From Leucaena leucocephala (lineage: Eukaryota; Streptophyta; Magnoliopsida; Fabales; Fabaceae), in contig CM073518.1 of assembly GCA_037074615.1 (NCBI GenBank), forward strand, positions 6,882,001 to 6,946,000: a stretch of DNA of 64,000 nt. The letters run 5' to 3'. This document shows positions 1-11,139 of this stretch, one piece after another. How positions within the stretch are numbered: the first letter of the stretch is position 1; the number at the start of each line of letters is the position of its first letter. A program made the position numbers and the translations under genes. The notes under the pieces are model-generated. The model did not search any database, had not been told where the DNA came from, and saw only the letters and a list, made by a program, of their open reading frames with translations.

Positions 1-3000
1 TAAATGATGTCATGGATGATGTCATAAAGTGGCTTCTAGGGCAAGCTTGGTGGAAGATTGAATATAGACCATTAGATCAAATAGTAACCAAAGTAATCTT
101 GGCATTTCATTTTCACCCAATTTTATCTATAAATACCCCTCATTTTCCTTCACATTTTGGCAGCCACATGAACCTTAGGGAACCGCTGCCAAAATTTCTA
201 CTTGAGCCAAAAAGAAGTACTCAAACTTGGAAGCAAGTCAAGGTAATTAATTCCCTAGCTCTTGAACTTTATTCTAGCAAGTTTACGCTTGATTTCAAGT
301 GGTTTTTATAGCATTTTCTCTTTGATGTTGCTACTAGACATGCTGTTCATATGTGGTGGGAATATGAATTTTATGTTATGGATATTTTAGACAAGTTTAA
401 ACAAGTTAGAATCAAATAGTATTAACTTGAAAATTCAAATATGTATGCAATTATGGTTTTATACTCTTGGCTGCTACTATATGTATCACTATTTATATGT
501 GGGAATTAGATAATTTTAATGCTTCTAATGGATTTAAAATGAAAAGTTGTGTGGACTAAAGTAGAGAAACAAGTATTGAAAGCATTTGGATCAAAATGAA
601 AATTTTTGGAAAACAAGGAGGTTATGTTCAGTTCTGTACAGCAGCTAAGGGAGGAGTTAGAATTTTAAAATTCTAACCTCATATTTGGATTCCTTGGACA
701 AATTATGTAGGATTGATTTAAGGAAATAATTATTACCAAGCTAAACCACTAACTCCAAGATTTAAGTCTAGAGTTAGGGGTTTTAAGGAAGTTAGTGTGC
801 AATGTTTATGTAATGGCTCTAATGAGTTGTATACACAATGTAATTGTGTTTAGGGCCATGATATGTTAAAGAAAAAGAGTTAAAGAGGATGAGTAAGCAA
901 CCAATATTTGGTTGAAAGCTTAGGGAGTAAGTGTAAGGACAAGAGAAAAGCTTATATTTAAGGTAGTAGACTTACCTCTTTATGTGGTTGATGTGGTATG
1001 CTTATGTGTTGACATGTATATGATGATTGAATGATCTTGTAACATGATAAATAATTTTGAATATGTTATGAATAACATGTTTCTCATGCCATGTGATAAG
1101 ACATAATTTGTATATGGTTTCTGCGATATTTTTAAAGGTTTTATAATAACTTTACCGTTCATTTTATGCCTGTAATTGTGCTTTTGTGGTAATACATGAT
1201 TGTACTTGGCAATATATTGTTTTAAGGGTAAAATGGTAAAATAACTCCTCTAAACTGCATATATGTTATTCCTTTACTGGTGAGACTTTTACAATGAGCT
1301 TTGGTTTTGAATTGTAGGTATTTTAGAGGAGTAAGGACTAATGTGAGCAGAAAAGAAATCACAAGATAGAGAATCAAATCAAGGAAGCAGCTTCTATCTC
1401 TTTCAGTCGCGACCAACATATCCACTGGTCACGACCTAATTTCTCTTGGGAAGTTTCTCTGCATTTATAGGTCGCGACCAAAACATGGATCTGATCGCGA
1501 CCAAAGAAGACAGTCGTGAAACTGCGCATTTTTTATTAGGTCAACCTGCTGTTAAAAGGAGAGGGAAGCCGCAGACGCTAAGGGAGGCTGGTTTTTGACC
1601 TGATTAGGCTAAGAAGCAGTGCTCGAACTCTCTCTACACTCTCTCCACTACCCCCACACAGCTTCATCATTCATCTCTTCATCTCACCTTCTGCTTTTCT
1701 CATGGCATCATATTTGAACAGCGATTGTAGCATAATAGGAGTCATGAGAGGCTAAATCCTTAGTCTCTTGGTCATGGATCTCGTGTCTTGAGCTCATAGA
1801 CTGCACTGGGGAGTTTTCCGTTTTAATCTTCACCTATTTCATGTTTTGATGCTTCTAGATCTAGGGTTTTCATTATATGAACAAGGGATTGAGTGTCGAT
1901 TGATTACTCATAGATTAGACAATTGTAATTGACTTTGGATGCTTTGAATGCCATTTTAATATAATATTTCAGTTTTGATTTTAAGTTAGTTGAGCTATTA
2001 TCAACGATCATTGCTAATTAATTCGATTGCTTGAAATATAGGGTTTGTAGGTCGACGATCATTCGAGGGCATGTTCATCATCCGATTTGAATTACACACT
2101 AAGTGAATTTTAACAGTGCATTAGGATTTTTTAAACTAGCTTTGATCAAAGGAGTTTAAGGAATATTAATGCTTTAGACTCAATCGACCGATTGAGGTTT
2201 TGTTTAAAACTTAGTGATTTCAAGAACTCCATATCAAATTAAGAGCAAGGATATATATGCCTTCATCATCAAGAGTTTGCAATCACATACTTCTTTCACA
2301 AACCAAACCATTTGCATCTTAATGAAAAAGATAAAAACATTTATTTTATTGCACGTTTATTTTATTGCATCAAAAATCAACCAAACCCCAAAACCATTTT
2401 GCTTTCACTCAGGTTTTTAATAGATTTGGCACCAATACGCTAGGTCTCCAATAGAAAAGCTCCGCGAGAAGAACGATAGGGTTGTGCCTTATACTATATT
2501 ATTTGGTGCAAGCATTATAATTTTGATGGATCGGAAGACGACAATCCGACCTGCTCATTACCACGCATTTTTATATAAAGCACATAGGATGATGGAATGC
2601 CACTAATTAAAGAAAGTTTAATAAAATTATATATCATGTATTAGCATCCATTTACATATTTAAGTGGTAATATTTTCTACTGAGATTCCCTAGAATCTCA
2701 CCCTCCAACAACCAACCAATTTAGGTCAAGCACGATGAAAAATGTATGCATGAAGAAGAGCTAAAGAATGAAAGAAAGAAAGTGAACAATTTGATACTCT
2801 AGCCTATGATGTATGATTTTTCCTAGTTATGTAAAGTGTTTATTTATGTGATAAAAATGTATGAAATAGTTATAGCATAACCCCATGATGTATATGAATG
2901 TATGAGAGGTTAAAAGTAGGATGTTTCATTTCGCCTTTAACTGAGAAGCGCGTGACGCTCACTTGCAGTTTGAAGATTCGTCGAGTTCTATTTTTTGGCA

Positions 3001-3071
3001 TGATTCTGTCCGGTTTTGTCTCTTTACTCATAGGCAAAACCTTTGCTTTGACGATGAATGTGGCTAGCGTG
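1..3071. other. Gene-free stretch, probable LTR-retroelement remnants
   Basis: No reading frame here resembles a known protein. A TATA-like CTATAAAT at 127-134, a pyrimidine-rich leader near 1630-1700 and a block around 1690-2450 resemble the untranslated part of Ty3/gypsy-type elements, including a degenerate TTGGCACC primer-binding-like site near 2426. No matching pair of long terminal repeats was found by eye, so this is an inference. The small open frames are not supported as genes. Confidence 0.35.
1406..1502. repeat. Four copies of the palindrome GGTCGCGACC
   Basis: The 10-base palindrome GGTCGCGACC, or a one-base variant, occurs at about 1405-1414, 1427-1436, 1470-1479 and 1493-1502. 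The copies are paired with 22-23 base spacing. The motif is rich in CpG inside AT-rich DNA. No known function is recognised. It may be a protein-binding cluster in an LTR. Confidence 0.5.
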
Positions 3072-3076
3072 GTGAA

Positions 3077-3369
3077 TGTAACATCCCAATTTTTATCCTT
3101 ATATTTAAATAAAATAAAAAATGTTATTTATCAATAACTTAAAAATATTATCTAATTAAATTATCATGGTTTAGTATTTTTATTATTTTCAATAAAATAG
3201 AATATATAGATCATCTACTATTATCTTTTTTAGGATTTTATGATTTGATTGTTATTATTAGTTAGTGATTTATTAGAATTTGGGTTCAGAGTTAGATATG
3301 GATTTAAATTTTGAAAATATGATTTAAATTTTAAATTACTATATCTGATAAGATTTTAATAAAGATAAT
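3077..3369 (+). repeat. Left inverted terminal repeat
   Basis: This is the left arm. It begins TGTAACATCCC and ends at AAAGATAAT, after which the two arms diverge. It pairs with 4913-5203 in inverted orientation with only about a dozen differences, so the arms are fairly young or have been kept alike. Confidence 0.85.
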
Positions 3370-3672
3370 ATTAATATAAGATGAGATTATCTAAGATATA
3401 GATATTGAGTTTAAACTTTTATAAAATTCTTAATAGTTTTAATTAAACCCTAGACTATTTTTATTTCTTATTCGTGCTCTACAGTAGACACTCATAATCT
3501 CTCCCCTATCATCTCCATCATGATGAAGAAGATGGCAGTAAAAGAAGCCATCAAGAATTCTCCTAATCACTGTAGATGGAAGCAACATACATTAGGGATC
3601 TATGAGGGAGGTGCTCAGTTTCTTAAGGAGGCTTGGAAGTGTGTTAGGAGCTATGTGAAGCAACGTATTGAT

Positions 3673-3985
3673 GGAGTTAGAGATACAATTGCCATCTCCT
3701 CTCGCAAAGGTGGGGTGGGCAAGTCTACCACTTCAGTGAATTTAGCAATTGCGTTTGCAAGTGTAATCTCAAGGTTGGTTTGCCCGATATCGATGTATAC
3801 GGTCCAAATATTCCCACCATAATAAACATTAATGAAAAGCTAGAAGTGAACCCAGGAAAGAAAATGATTCCGATTGAAAGCCATGGCATAAAGTGTATGT
3901 CCATGGTAGCAAGTACTCTAAAGAAAATGACAAGCGGAGTTGACTAGGGAAGCCTTGATGTTCTCTTAGTAATTTTTTGTGTCAA
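3673..3985 (+). pseudogene. INDH: Fragment of INDH/Mrp-type Fe-S P-loop ATPase
   Basis: The translation contains the deviant Walker A signature KGGVGKST at 3709-3732, followed by NLAIAFA. In a second frame from about 3757 it reads CNLKVGLPDIDVYGPNIP and then a stretch ending GIKCMSM. These match the N-terminal half of INDH/IND1, the mitochondrial NBP35-like factor that delivers Fe-S clusters to respiratory complex I. The copy is dead: a frameshift near 3757-3762, a deletion after the CMSM motif, a TAG at 3945-3947 inside a VDWG-like motif, and no C-terminal half. No introns interrupt the matched part. It lies inside the inverted-end element and is probably a captured host gene fragment. The upstream frame from 3520 has no recognised match. 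Confidence 0.75.
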
Positions 3986-4289
3986 TAAGAGGTAACCACT
4001 TTTTACTCGTTGTGTGTGCTAATGTGATGTTTGTGAGTGATTTAATATACATACATATATAAATCTATTGATATTGATATGTTGTAATGAGAAAACTTGT
4101 TTGATGATTTTTATTGAAAATAGTCTTGTGGGATTTAAAATTTAATTTAGAAAGTTTGAATTGAGATTATAAACTTGTTATATATTGAGATTAAAAGTTT
4201 AAGAAAGTTATCTTGAGAAAAATCATTTTTGTGATATTTATCAAGTTATTGAGATTTTGATTAATATGGTTATTTTGATGATTATGTAT

Positions 4290-4899
4290 TGGGAATGGGT
4301 GATGATTGAGTTGTATTTCTACAACGTGGTATAGCCTCCATTAGAGCTCGATGGTTGGCTTTTATACCACCAATACCGAGGGATATGCCTACCGTTTATC
4401 GAGAGGCTGCGACACCCCCACCTGTTTATCCAGGGGGAATGAACCTATGGTCCGGTCACGTGCTCTGTGAATTTTGGCCTATCCATACCACTTGATTGGT
4501 TAGCTTTTGAGTGGTCAGTTATCACTAGCCTATGAGTTCGATTGGTGAGAATAAAGCGGTTTGGTTGGATTGATGGGAGGAACTTGAGTATGTTATTCAT
4601 TTGATTTTATTATAATAGTATGTTATTTTGTATATATTTTACTTTGTGAGGTCTCACTTGACACCTCATGATCATATGTTAGTATGCATAATGAGTAGAA
4701 TTGATGGTTACTGAGACGTTTATCTCACCCTATTATTATTAATATTTTTCAAGTGATAGTCTCATCTTAGAACCCCAGGAAAAATTTTAAATGTTTGATT
4801 AAAGCTATATCAATTATATAGCATTCTTCTTTGAAGGTATGTGTAGAATATTTGTATATTACTACAATAGGTTTCATTATGCATACTCTAATATTACAG
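4290..4899 (+). repeat. Dispersed repeat unit, copy 1
   Basis: About 600 bases are shared with 11140-12355 (once the inserted hAT element there is removed), from a GGGAATGGGTGATGAT-like start to a CATACTCTAATATTA end. It includes the TTACTGAG...TCTCACC block often seen in LTRs of plant gypsy-type elements. No coding potential was seen. Confidence 0.7.
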
Positions 4900-4912
4900 T
4901 GGGCCCACAGGT

Positions 4913-5203
4913 ATTATCTTTATTAAAATCTTATCAGATATAGTAATTTAAAATTTAAACCGCATTTTTAAAATTTAAATCTATATCTAAATCTGAACCC
5001 AAATTCTAATAAATCACTAACTAATAATAACAATCAAATCATAAAATCCTAAATAAGATAATAGTAGGATAATCTATATATTCTATTTTATTGAAAATAA
5101 TAAAAATACTAAACCATAATAATTTAATTAGATAATATTTTTAAGTTATTGATAAATAATTTTTAATTTTATTAAATATAAGGATAAAAATTGGGATGTT
5201 ACA
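4913..5203 (-). repeat. Right inverted terminal repeat
   Basis: This is the inverted partner of 3077-3369. It ends GGGATGTTACA and is followed directly by the 5-base duplication GTGAA at 5204-5208. Confidence 0.85.
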
Positions 5204-5208
5204 GTGAA

Positions 5209-5489
5209 AGACTAGCTTCATGGTCGGTTATTATAGACACTGTCACGTCCATCAATTTCTTTAGGTATGGGCTTGCCTTTTATGGGTGTTGCCTATTATA
5301 ACCATTCGAAGCTTAAGGCCCTTAAGGCTTTGAATCTTGCCATTTTTAGGCTCGTCGATCTGCCTCTATTTGGGTGCCACGATTTATGGTATTTCATGCT
5401 CTCTGCCTCTACCTCTGTTTGGAAGCAACCCTTCCTGTTTGGCAACAATCTTTCAGTACTTGGTGAGATCTTTCGAGTCTTTGTGCTTT
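5209..5489. other. Spacer of unknown origin
   Basis: This lies between the inverted-end element and the recognisable start of the copia leader. Two overlapping open frames here have no recognised similarity. The missing 5' LTR of the downstream copia element was looked for and not found. Confidence 0.4.
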
Positions 5490-5929
5490 GAGTCTCGTTC
5501 AGTCTTTAGGTCTGGTTTTGACTTCCTCATAATGGGTCCTCTTTGTTTCATTCACTCAGAGCCTATTTGTTCCTGTGAGATAAGTTTTTTATTTCTAATT
5601 TGGTACATCTTTGCTGATTGATCCCTAGTGAGACCTTTGATTGCTGCTTTATCCCGATTTGTACTATCTTTGCTAGTTGGTTATTTTTTGTTTCACGTAA
5701 TGACGTGCGTGGTATTCTCTGTTATGAAGCATTGGGCGTTGCTGTTGGAATTCAGGTCTTTAGTATGTCTGCTGTTCTCCTTGATATGTTTATCTTGGTT
5801 TAAATATTCATTGGTCATCTGTCCCCGGTGTGACATCCTATTCAGTATTTTTGACTTGAGTGTTGTCTCTAGGCCATTAAATCTTCTTTTGAGGTGCTTT
5901 ATGAAGGATGATTGTGGTTCATCTTATTG

Positions 5930-8830
5930 TAATGATGACATAGAGGAGTATGCCCATTTCATCAAGTACAATGATTTACAAAAGCATGCTACCCCGTCTA
6001 CTAGTGGTCTTGTGGTGAGAAGTAATATTAATGTATGTCTTGTCTCTTCTTCCTCTAAATGGATCATAGATTTGGATGCCACTGACCACATGATAGGTAA
6101 CCGTAATCTCTTCTCAACTTATGAGTAATATGCCAATCCCTCAAGTATTACTATTGCTTATGGTTCTTATTCTCGTGTCATTAGTTCTGGCATAGTAAGT
6201 CTTACTCATTCCATTCAGTTACCTTCAGTGCTGCATGTACCTGACCTTGCATTTAATATTCTTTCTCCGAGCAAACTCACCCGTGATCTCAATTATTATA
6301 TTTCATTTTATCCTCATCACTGCTTAATTCAGGATCTCGTGACAAAGAATATTATTAGTAGAGGTTATGAATCTGGCGGTCATTACTTCCTTGATGATTA
6401 GGAGTCTCATGCGGTGACTTGTACTGGCAGTGTCACTCCTTTTAAATCATATTGTCGTTTGGGTCATTTATTTTTATCATCTTTAAAAAATGTTTATCCT
6501 CAGTTTCAGCATTTTTCGTCATTAGATTGTGAGTCATGTAACTTTGCCAAACATCATCGTCTTCCTTTAGTATCTCGAGTCAATAAATGAGATTTGTCTC
6601 CTTTTGAGTTAGTGCATTCCAATGTTTATGGTCCATGTCCAGTTGAGTCCAAAACTAGTTTCAAATACTTTGTTACATTTGTTAATGATTATTCCCGCAC
6701 TACTTGGCTATATTTAATGAAAAATCATTCTGAGTTGTTCTATAACTTTTACGCCTTTACTGCCGAAATTAAAAATCAATTCCATAATTCTATCCATACC
6801 TTGCGCAGTGAGAATGCTAAACAATATTTTTCTGAATCATTTCAATTTTTCATGCTTCAAAATAGAATTCTACATCAATCTTCTTGTGTGAATACACCAG
6901 CTCAGAATGGTGTTGCTGAAAGAAAAAATTACCACTTATTAGAAGTAGCCCTTGCACTTTTATTTCAAATGCAGGTTCCAAAACCCTTTTGGGCAGATGT
7001 AGTCTCTACTGCTTGCTTTCTCATTAATCGTATGCCCTTCTCTGTTCTTGATGGTCACATTCCTTACACCACTCTCTTTCCTTCAAAGTCTTTGTTTCCC
7101 GTTGATCCTAAGATCTTTGGTTGTGTGTGTTTTGTTCAAGATATGAGTCCTACTGTCTCTAAATTAGATCCTAAGTCCCTCAAGTGCGTCTTTGTTGGCT
7201 ACTCTCACATTCAGAAGGGTTATCGGTGTTTCTCTCCTACTCTTAATCGTTATCTAGTTTCTGCATATGTTACTTTGTAGGAATATGTTGCATATTTTGC
7301 CTCTAACACTTCCGCACCTCCTTCTCCACCAGTGGAGGAAGACACTCTTCTGGTGTATTCTATCATTCTCTCACCATCATTGGCCCCAGCTCTAGTATCG
7401 ACATCTAGTCAACCACCTTTGTCTCATGTTTATACAAGACATTTGAAGGAAACCAATTCTGCTATTGCACCTGTTATTGTACCAGATTCGGCTCTGCCAT
7501 TGTCTGCTTCATCATCTGATCCTGTAGAGAGTATTACTCACCCAAAGCCTGACTCAGTTCTGACTCTGAGACACCTCCTATACCAGATCCTGATCCCTCC
7601 CTTGATTTACCCATTGCCCTCCACAAAGGTAAACGTACTTATGCCTATCATATTTCTTTTTTTGTTTCATATAACCACCTCTCCACTGCTTCTCGTGCCT
7701 TCCTTGGCTCTTTAGACACTATTTCTGTACCTTAGTCCCTTCATGAGTCCTTGTCCTACCCGGTTTGCATTCTGCTATGGAGGAGGAGATAGAGGCCCTT
7801 GATCATGCTGGCATGTGGACCTTAGTGGATTTACTGGTAGGAAAGAAAGCCATTAGGTGTACAATTGCTAGCATAATTCTACTAATTGTCTATGTTGATG
7901 ATATTATGATTATGAAGAGTGATACCTCGGGGATCTCATCATTCAAATTATTCCTTAACTCCTATTTTCAGATGAAGGATCTGGGTTCATTAAAGTACTT
8001 CCTGGGGATTGAAGTCATGAAGAACAAGAAGGGCATCTTATTGACTCCGAGAAAATATGTTCTTCATCTGCTAAAAGAAACAGAAAAATTAGGAGCTGCC
8101 CTAACAAGCTTCCCTATGGTTTATAATCCTCTGCTTGATGTTGATGGTAGTATACCGTACGAAAATCCAATTGAAGTTGCTAATAGCAAGCCATTTGAGA
8201 ACCCAGAGAGGTACATGAGATTGATTGGCAAATTGAATTTTTTTACTGTGACCCATCCTGATATCACTTATCCAGTAAGTGTTTTTAGCCAATTTATGGT
8301 CTCGCCAATTGTCCGACAATGGGAAGCCTTAGAACATGTGTTATATTACTTGAAGGGATCTTCAGGTCGTGGGATATTGTATAAGAATCATTGTCACATA
8401 GATATTGAGTATTTTTATGATGCCGATTATGGCGGATCAAAAGCCGCAAGTCGATCTACTATAGGATGCTATATTTTTATAAGAGGAAATTTGGTATCTT
8501 GGAGAAGCAAGAAACAGAATGTGGTGTCAAGATCAAGTACAGAAGCGAAAGACAGAGCCACAGCGCAATATATATGCGAGATAGTCTGGATATATCAGTT
8601 ACTGAAGGAGTTTGGCCTTAAAACCTCGTTACCAGCAAAGCTGTGATATGATAATAAAGCAGCCCTACACATAACTTCTAATTCGGTATTCCATGAAAGC
8701 ACGAAACATATTGAGATTGACTGTCATTTTATTCGAGACAAACTCAAAGAAAACTTTATCTCTACAAGGTATTTTAGATCCAGTGATTAATTGGGTGATT
8801 TCATCACTAAAGCTTTTAATGGGGTTCGAG
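5930..8830 (+). pseudogene. Decayed copia pol polyprotein
   Basis: Near 6060 the protease motif reads WIIDLDATDHM, with Leu-Asp in place of the catalytic DSG start. The integrase core occupies 6594-7280 (YGPCPVES, DYSRTTW, QNGVAERKN). The reverse transcriptase is represented by YVDD at about 7892 and the LKYFLGIEV block, and RNase H by SRSSTEAKD near 8530. Stops separate the blocks (6126, 7278, 8644). The first part of the reverse transcriptase is deleted between GKKAIRC and the YVDD region. It cannot encode an active polyprotein. Confidence 0.85.
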
Positions 8831-8890
8831 TTGAATATCTTTATAACAAGTTGGGTATGATTGACATATATACTCCAATTTTAGGGGGAG

Positions 8891-9075
8891 CGTAGAGATA
8901 TTATAAGATATATAAATATCCTGTAATTAGTATATAAGATTAGATATGATATTATTTCATTAGTATATAGGATTATATATGATTATTTTATTAATATTTA
9001 GGATTATCTATAATGTATATATACCCATTCAGAATATCAATAAAGTACAAATACTTTTTCCTCTGTAAACCAACA
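8891..9075 (+). repeat. 3' LTR of the first copia element
   Basis: It begins (C)GTAGAGATATTATAAG and ends AACCAACA. It aligns over most of its length with the LTRs at 56501-56654 and 61320-61482 in reverse orientation. It follows the polypurine tract. Confidence 0.7.
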
Positions 9076-9520
9076 TATATTAATTAGGATAATTAATAAA
9101 TATTTTTGAGTGTGTCCCGTAGTCATTTGGGCCCAGTCTAATGTGGGTAATCGACTCAGTTTATTAAGGTTAATTTTGATGGTGGAAATTAACACAAACA
9201 CAATTAATCGTGCGATAGTTTCTGAGTCTCAGAGCGATAACTTTTCTCTGCTCACTACTGAGGGTTCCCCACTGGTGACGAAAGTACACAAGTTGCCATC
9301 ACTGTGCCTAATCACCAGCTAAAAGAACTTGTTCTTTTTTATCTAACAGTGTTCGTTGATTGATAGATCTCTGAGTTAAGTTCCAGTTCTACCTCGGATT
9401 TGTTAAGCTAAAGGCGAGAGGTATTTATAAGTTTTCCACTACATCTCATATAGGTTTTGTACTTATATATGTTATAATCTTGATTGATTAAATTATGTAT
9501 GAGATATTTTTATTCCTACA
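9076..9520 (+). repeat. Left LTR of the second copia element
   Basis: It aligns with 14856-15304 from TATATTAATTAG to the end TATTCCTACA. Both contain the same internal block (AATCGTGCGATAGTTTCTGA). Differences are scattered, so the insertion is not recent. Confidence 0.85.
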
Positions 9521-9522
9521 TG

Positions 9523-9534
9523 TGGCATCAGAGC
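9523..9534 (+). other. Primer-binding site (initiator tRNA-Met type)
   Basis: TGGCATCAGAGC lies two bases after the left LTR. It is one base from the usual copia site TGGTATCAGAGC. Confidence 0.8.
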
Positions 9535-10654
9535 CTTGTTTGAGATCTCTCTTGCCTTGCTTGTTAATTTATAGTCCTCATGAGTAACAATCTGAGATAA
9601 AATATGGGATACAAGACCTCTAGAGATTATAATTTATTGATTTTTTTACTGTAACTATTTGTTCTTCTGTAAATGGCGAGAGAGAGGTCACCTAAAATAG
9701 AGCCACTGCCATTGAATTTGATGCGAGAGAGAGAGTCGTCACAAAATAGAGGTCACCATGACGGTGAGATCGCCTCGAGAGCTCACCAGAAAATGGAGGA
9801 GGAGCTGCCATAGAGACAGCTGGAAAAGAAGCCCCAAACTCATCAGAAATTGCCCCATGAGTAACATATGTCCTTTTAGTTATTATTACATCCGCTGCAA
9901 ATGTTTAAATAAAGAAAAATTAATTTCTTCATTATTTTTTCATGTGAAAAAGGTGTTTACAAATTTTAATTTTGATTTGTTATTTAATTGCCTATTTTGT
10001 ACATTTATTTATTCTTTGACAATTAAATTAACTATTTAATTTTTGTAAAAACCTTTTGAGTGAAAATTAATTTATTAAATATTTTTGGGTGCATGAAATA
10101 GTGGGAGAATTTAAATTAAATTATTTAGTCCCATTTGTTGATTAAATTAATTTATTAAATATTCCATTATGTTATGTATATTTGGATTTTAATGCACATT
10201 AATGATTGTGATTAGCATGCAATTTCCTGAGGAGTAGCTACAACATCCTTATTTATTAAATTTTGTTGCATGCATTAATTGATCACATATGGATTTAAAA
10301 TATCAATTATAATTAACTATAGAGCTATGATTTATCTTTGCCCACAGGTAGATATCTCATAATTATACATTTAATTAGGATGAGATAGAATGGCCTTATT
10401 ATTTTATAAGTAACCCACATGTATTGAAAAAGTATAAATTCATTTAATTTCATCATTTTGAGTTAAATACATGCTATGCTAATGCCGTTGCCCATAGGTA
10501 TATATTGATGATACGTATTTATACTGCTTGCATGCTACATTTGTGCTAAGCATACATACATGGCACAGTGAATTGTGATTACTTCAAATTCTAACTCATG
10601 AGCTTATTTGTACATTTGTTTGTTTTTATTTTGCATATTCAATTGCTGCTCCCA
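9535..10654. other. Untranslated leader of the second copia element
   Basis: No supported gene. An AT-rich leader lies between the primer-binding site and gag. Purine-rich GAGAGA runs occur at 9675-9740. Confidence 0.5.
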
Positions 10655-11139
10655 AGATTATTGCTAATGTAAGCAACAAAACAATCTTAGATGGCAGCAC
10701 TAACTATGTTGATTGGAAAGATGATATTTTGCTGCAGCTCGATTTCTTGGATTTGGATTATGCCTTGAGGTATGAAAAACCTCTGAGACCTGATGATGCC
10801 TCTGATGACATAGAGGCAAAGAAAATGTATAATATGTGGGAGTAGAGCAACCGCTTATCTCTTCTGCTTATATAATAAAGGATCACTGAAGAATTAGGGG
10901 AGCAGCCTTTAAGTACGAGACACAACTAAAGGGTACTTGGAAGCCTTAGATAAGTAATTCAAGCAGATAGATAAGAAGATAGGTGGTGCAATCATGTCTG
11001 AATTATGTGCTACGAGGCTTACAGGTATTGGCGGTATGAGGTAACATATAATGAAGATGAGATGTATGCTTTCATCGTGTGTTACTTTTGAGTCTAATTT
11101 TTCTAGCGTTAATGATGACACTTGGTGGATTGACACTGA
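10655..11139 (+). pseudogene. Copia gag and protease-start fragment
   Basis: The translation has the LDGSTNYVDWKDDILLQL-type gag start of plant copia elements (about 10685-10740), then LRYEKPLRPDD. After a damaged stretch it has the DTWWIDTDS protease start at about 11118-11144, with Thr-Asp where Ser-Gly is expected. The frame is broken by stops such as the TAG near 10843. It ends abruptly where the foreign repeat block begins. Confidence 0.75.

Larger units (their letters stand above)
3077..5203. mobile_element. Element with ~292 bp inverted ends carrying an INDH gene fragment
   Basis: The two ends, 3077-3369 and 4913-5203, are inverted copies about 95% alike by eye. Both outer ends read TGTAACATCCC inward. 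The element is flanked by a perfect 5-base direct repeat GTGAA (3072-3076 and 5204-5208). Inside lies a broken fragment of the P-loop protein INDH (3673-3980). A unit of about 600 bases (4290-4899) is also found at 11140-12355. The TG start, an internal ATTACA end at 4894-4899 and the 5-base duplication suggest an LTR-derived element whose start was duplicated in inverted orientation. A gene-carrying Mutator-like element is the alternative, but 9-11 base duplications would then be expected. Confidence 0.7.
5490..9075 (+). mobile_element. Ty1/copia retrotransposon, 5' truncated
   Basis: Protease, integrase, reverse transcriptase and RNase H remnants follow in copia order on the plus strand, then a polypurine tract (GGGGGAG at 8884-8890) and a 3' LTR (8891-9075). 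The leader from about 5490 aligns with the leader of the minus-strand copia element at 60830-61130, so both are one family. No gag domain is present and the 5' LTR is absent. It sits in the left LTR of the next copia element, removing that LTR's first ~34 bases. Confidence 0.85.

Noticed and set aside
1..3071. A plant pararetrovirus (caulimovirus-like) insertion
   Set aside because: No movement protein, coat or reverse transcriptase motif was seen; the LTR-element explanation is simpler.
3520..3822. A 100-residue open frame with a P-loop as an intact small ATPase gene
   Set aside because: INDH similarity continues in another frame after 3757 and then meets a stop and a deletion; it lies inside a transposable element.
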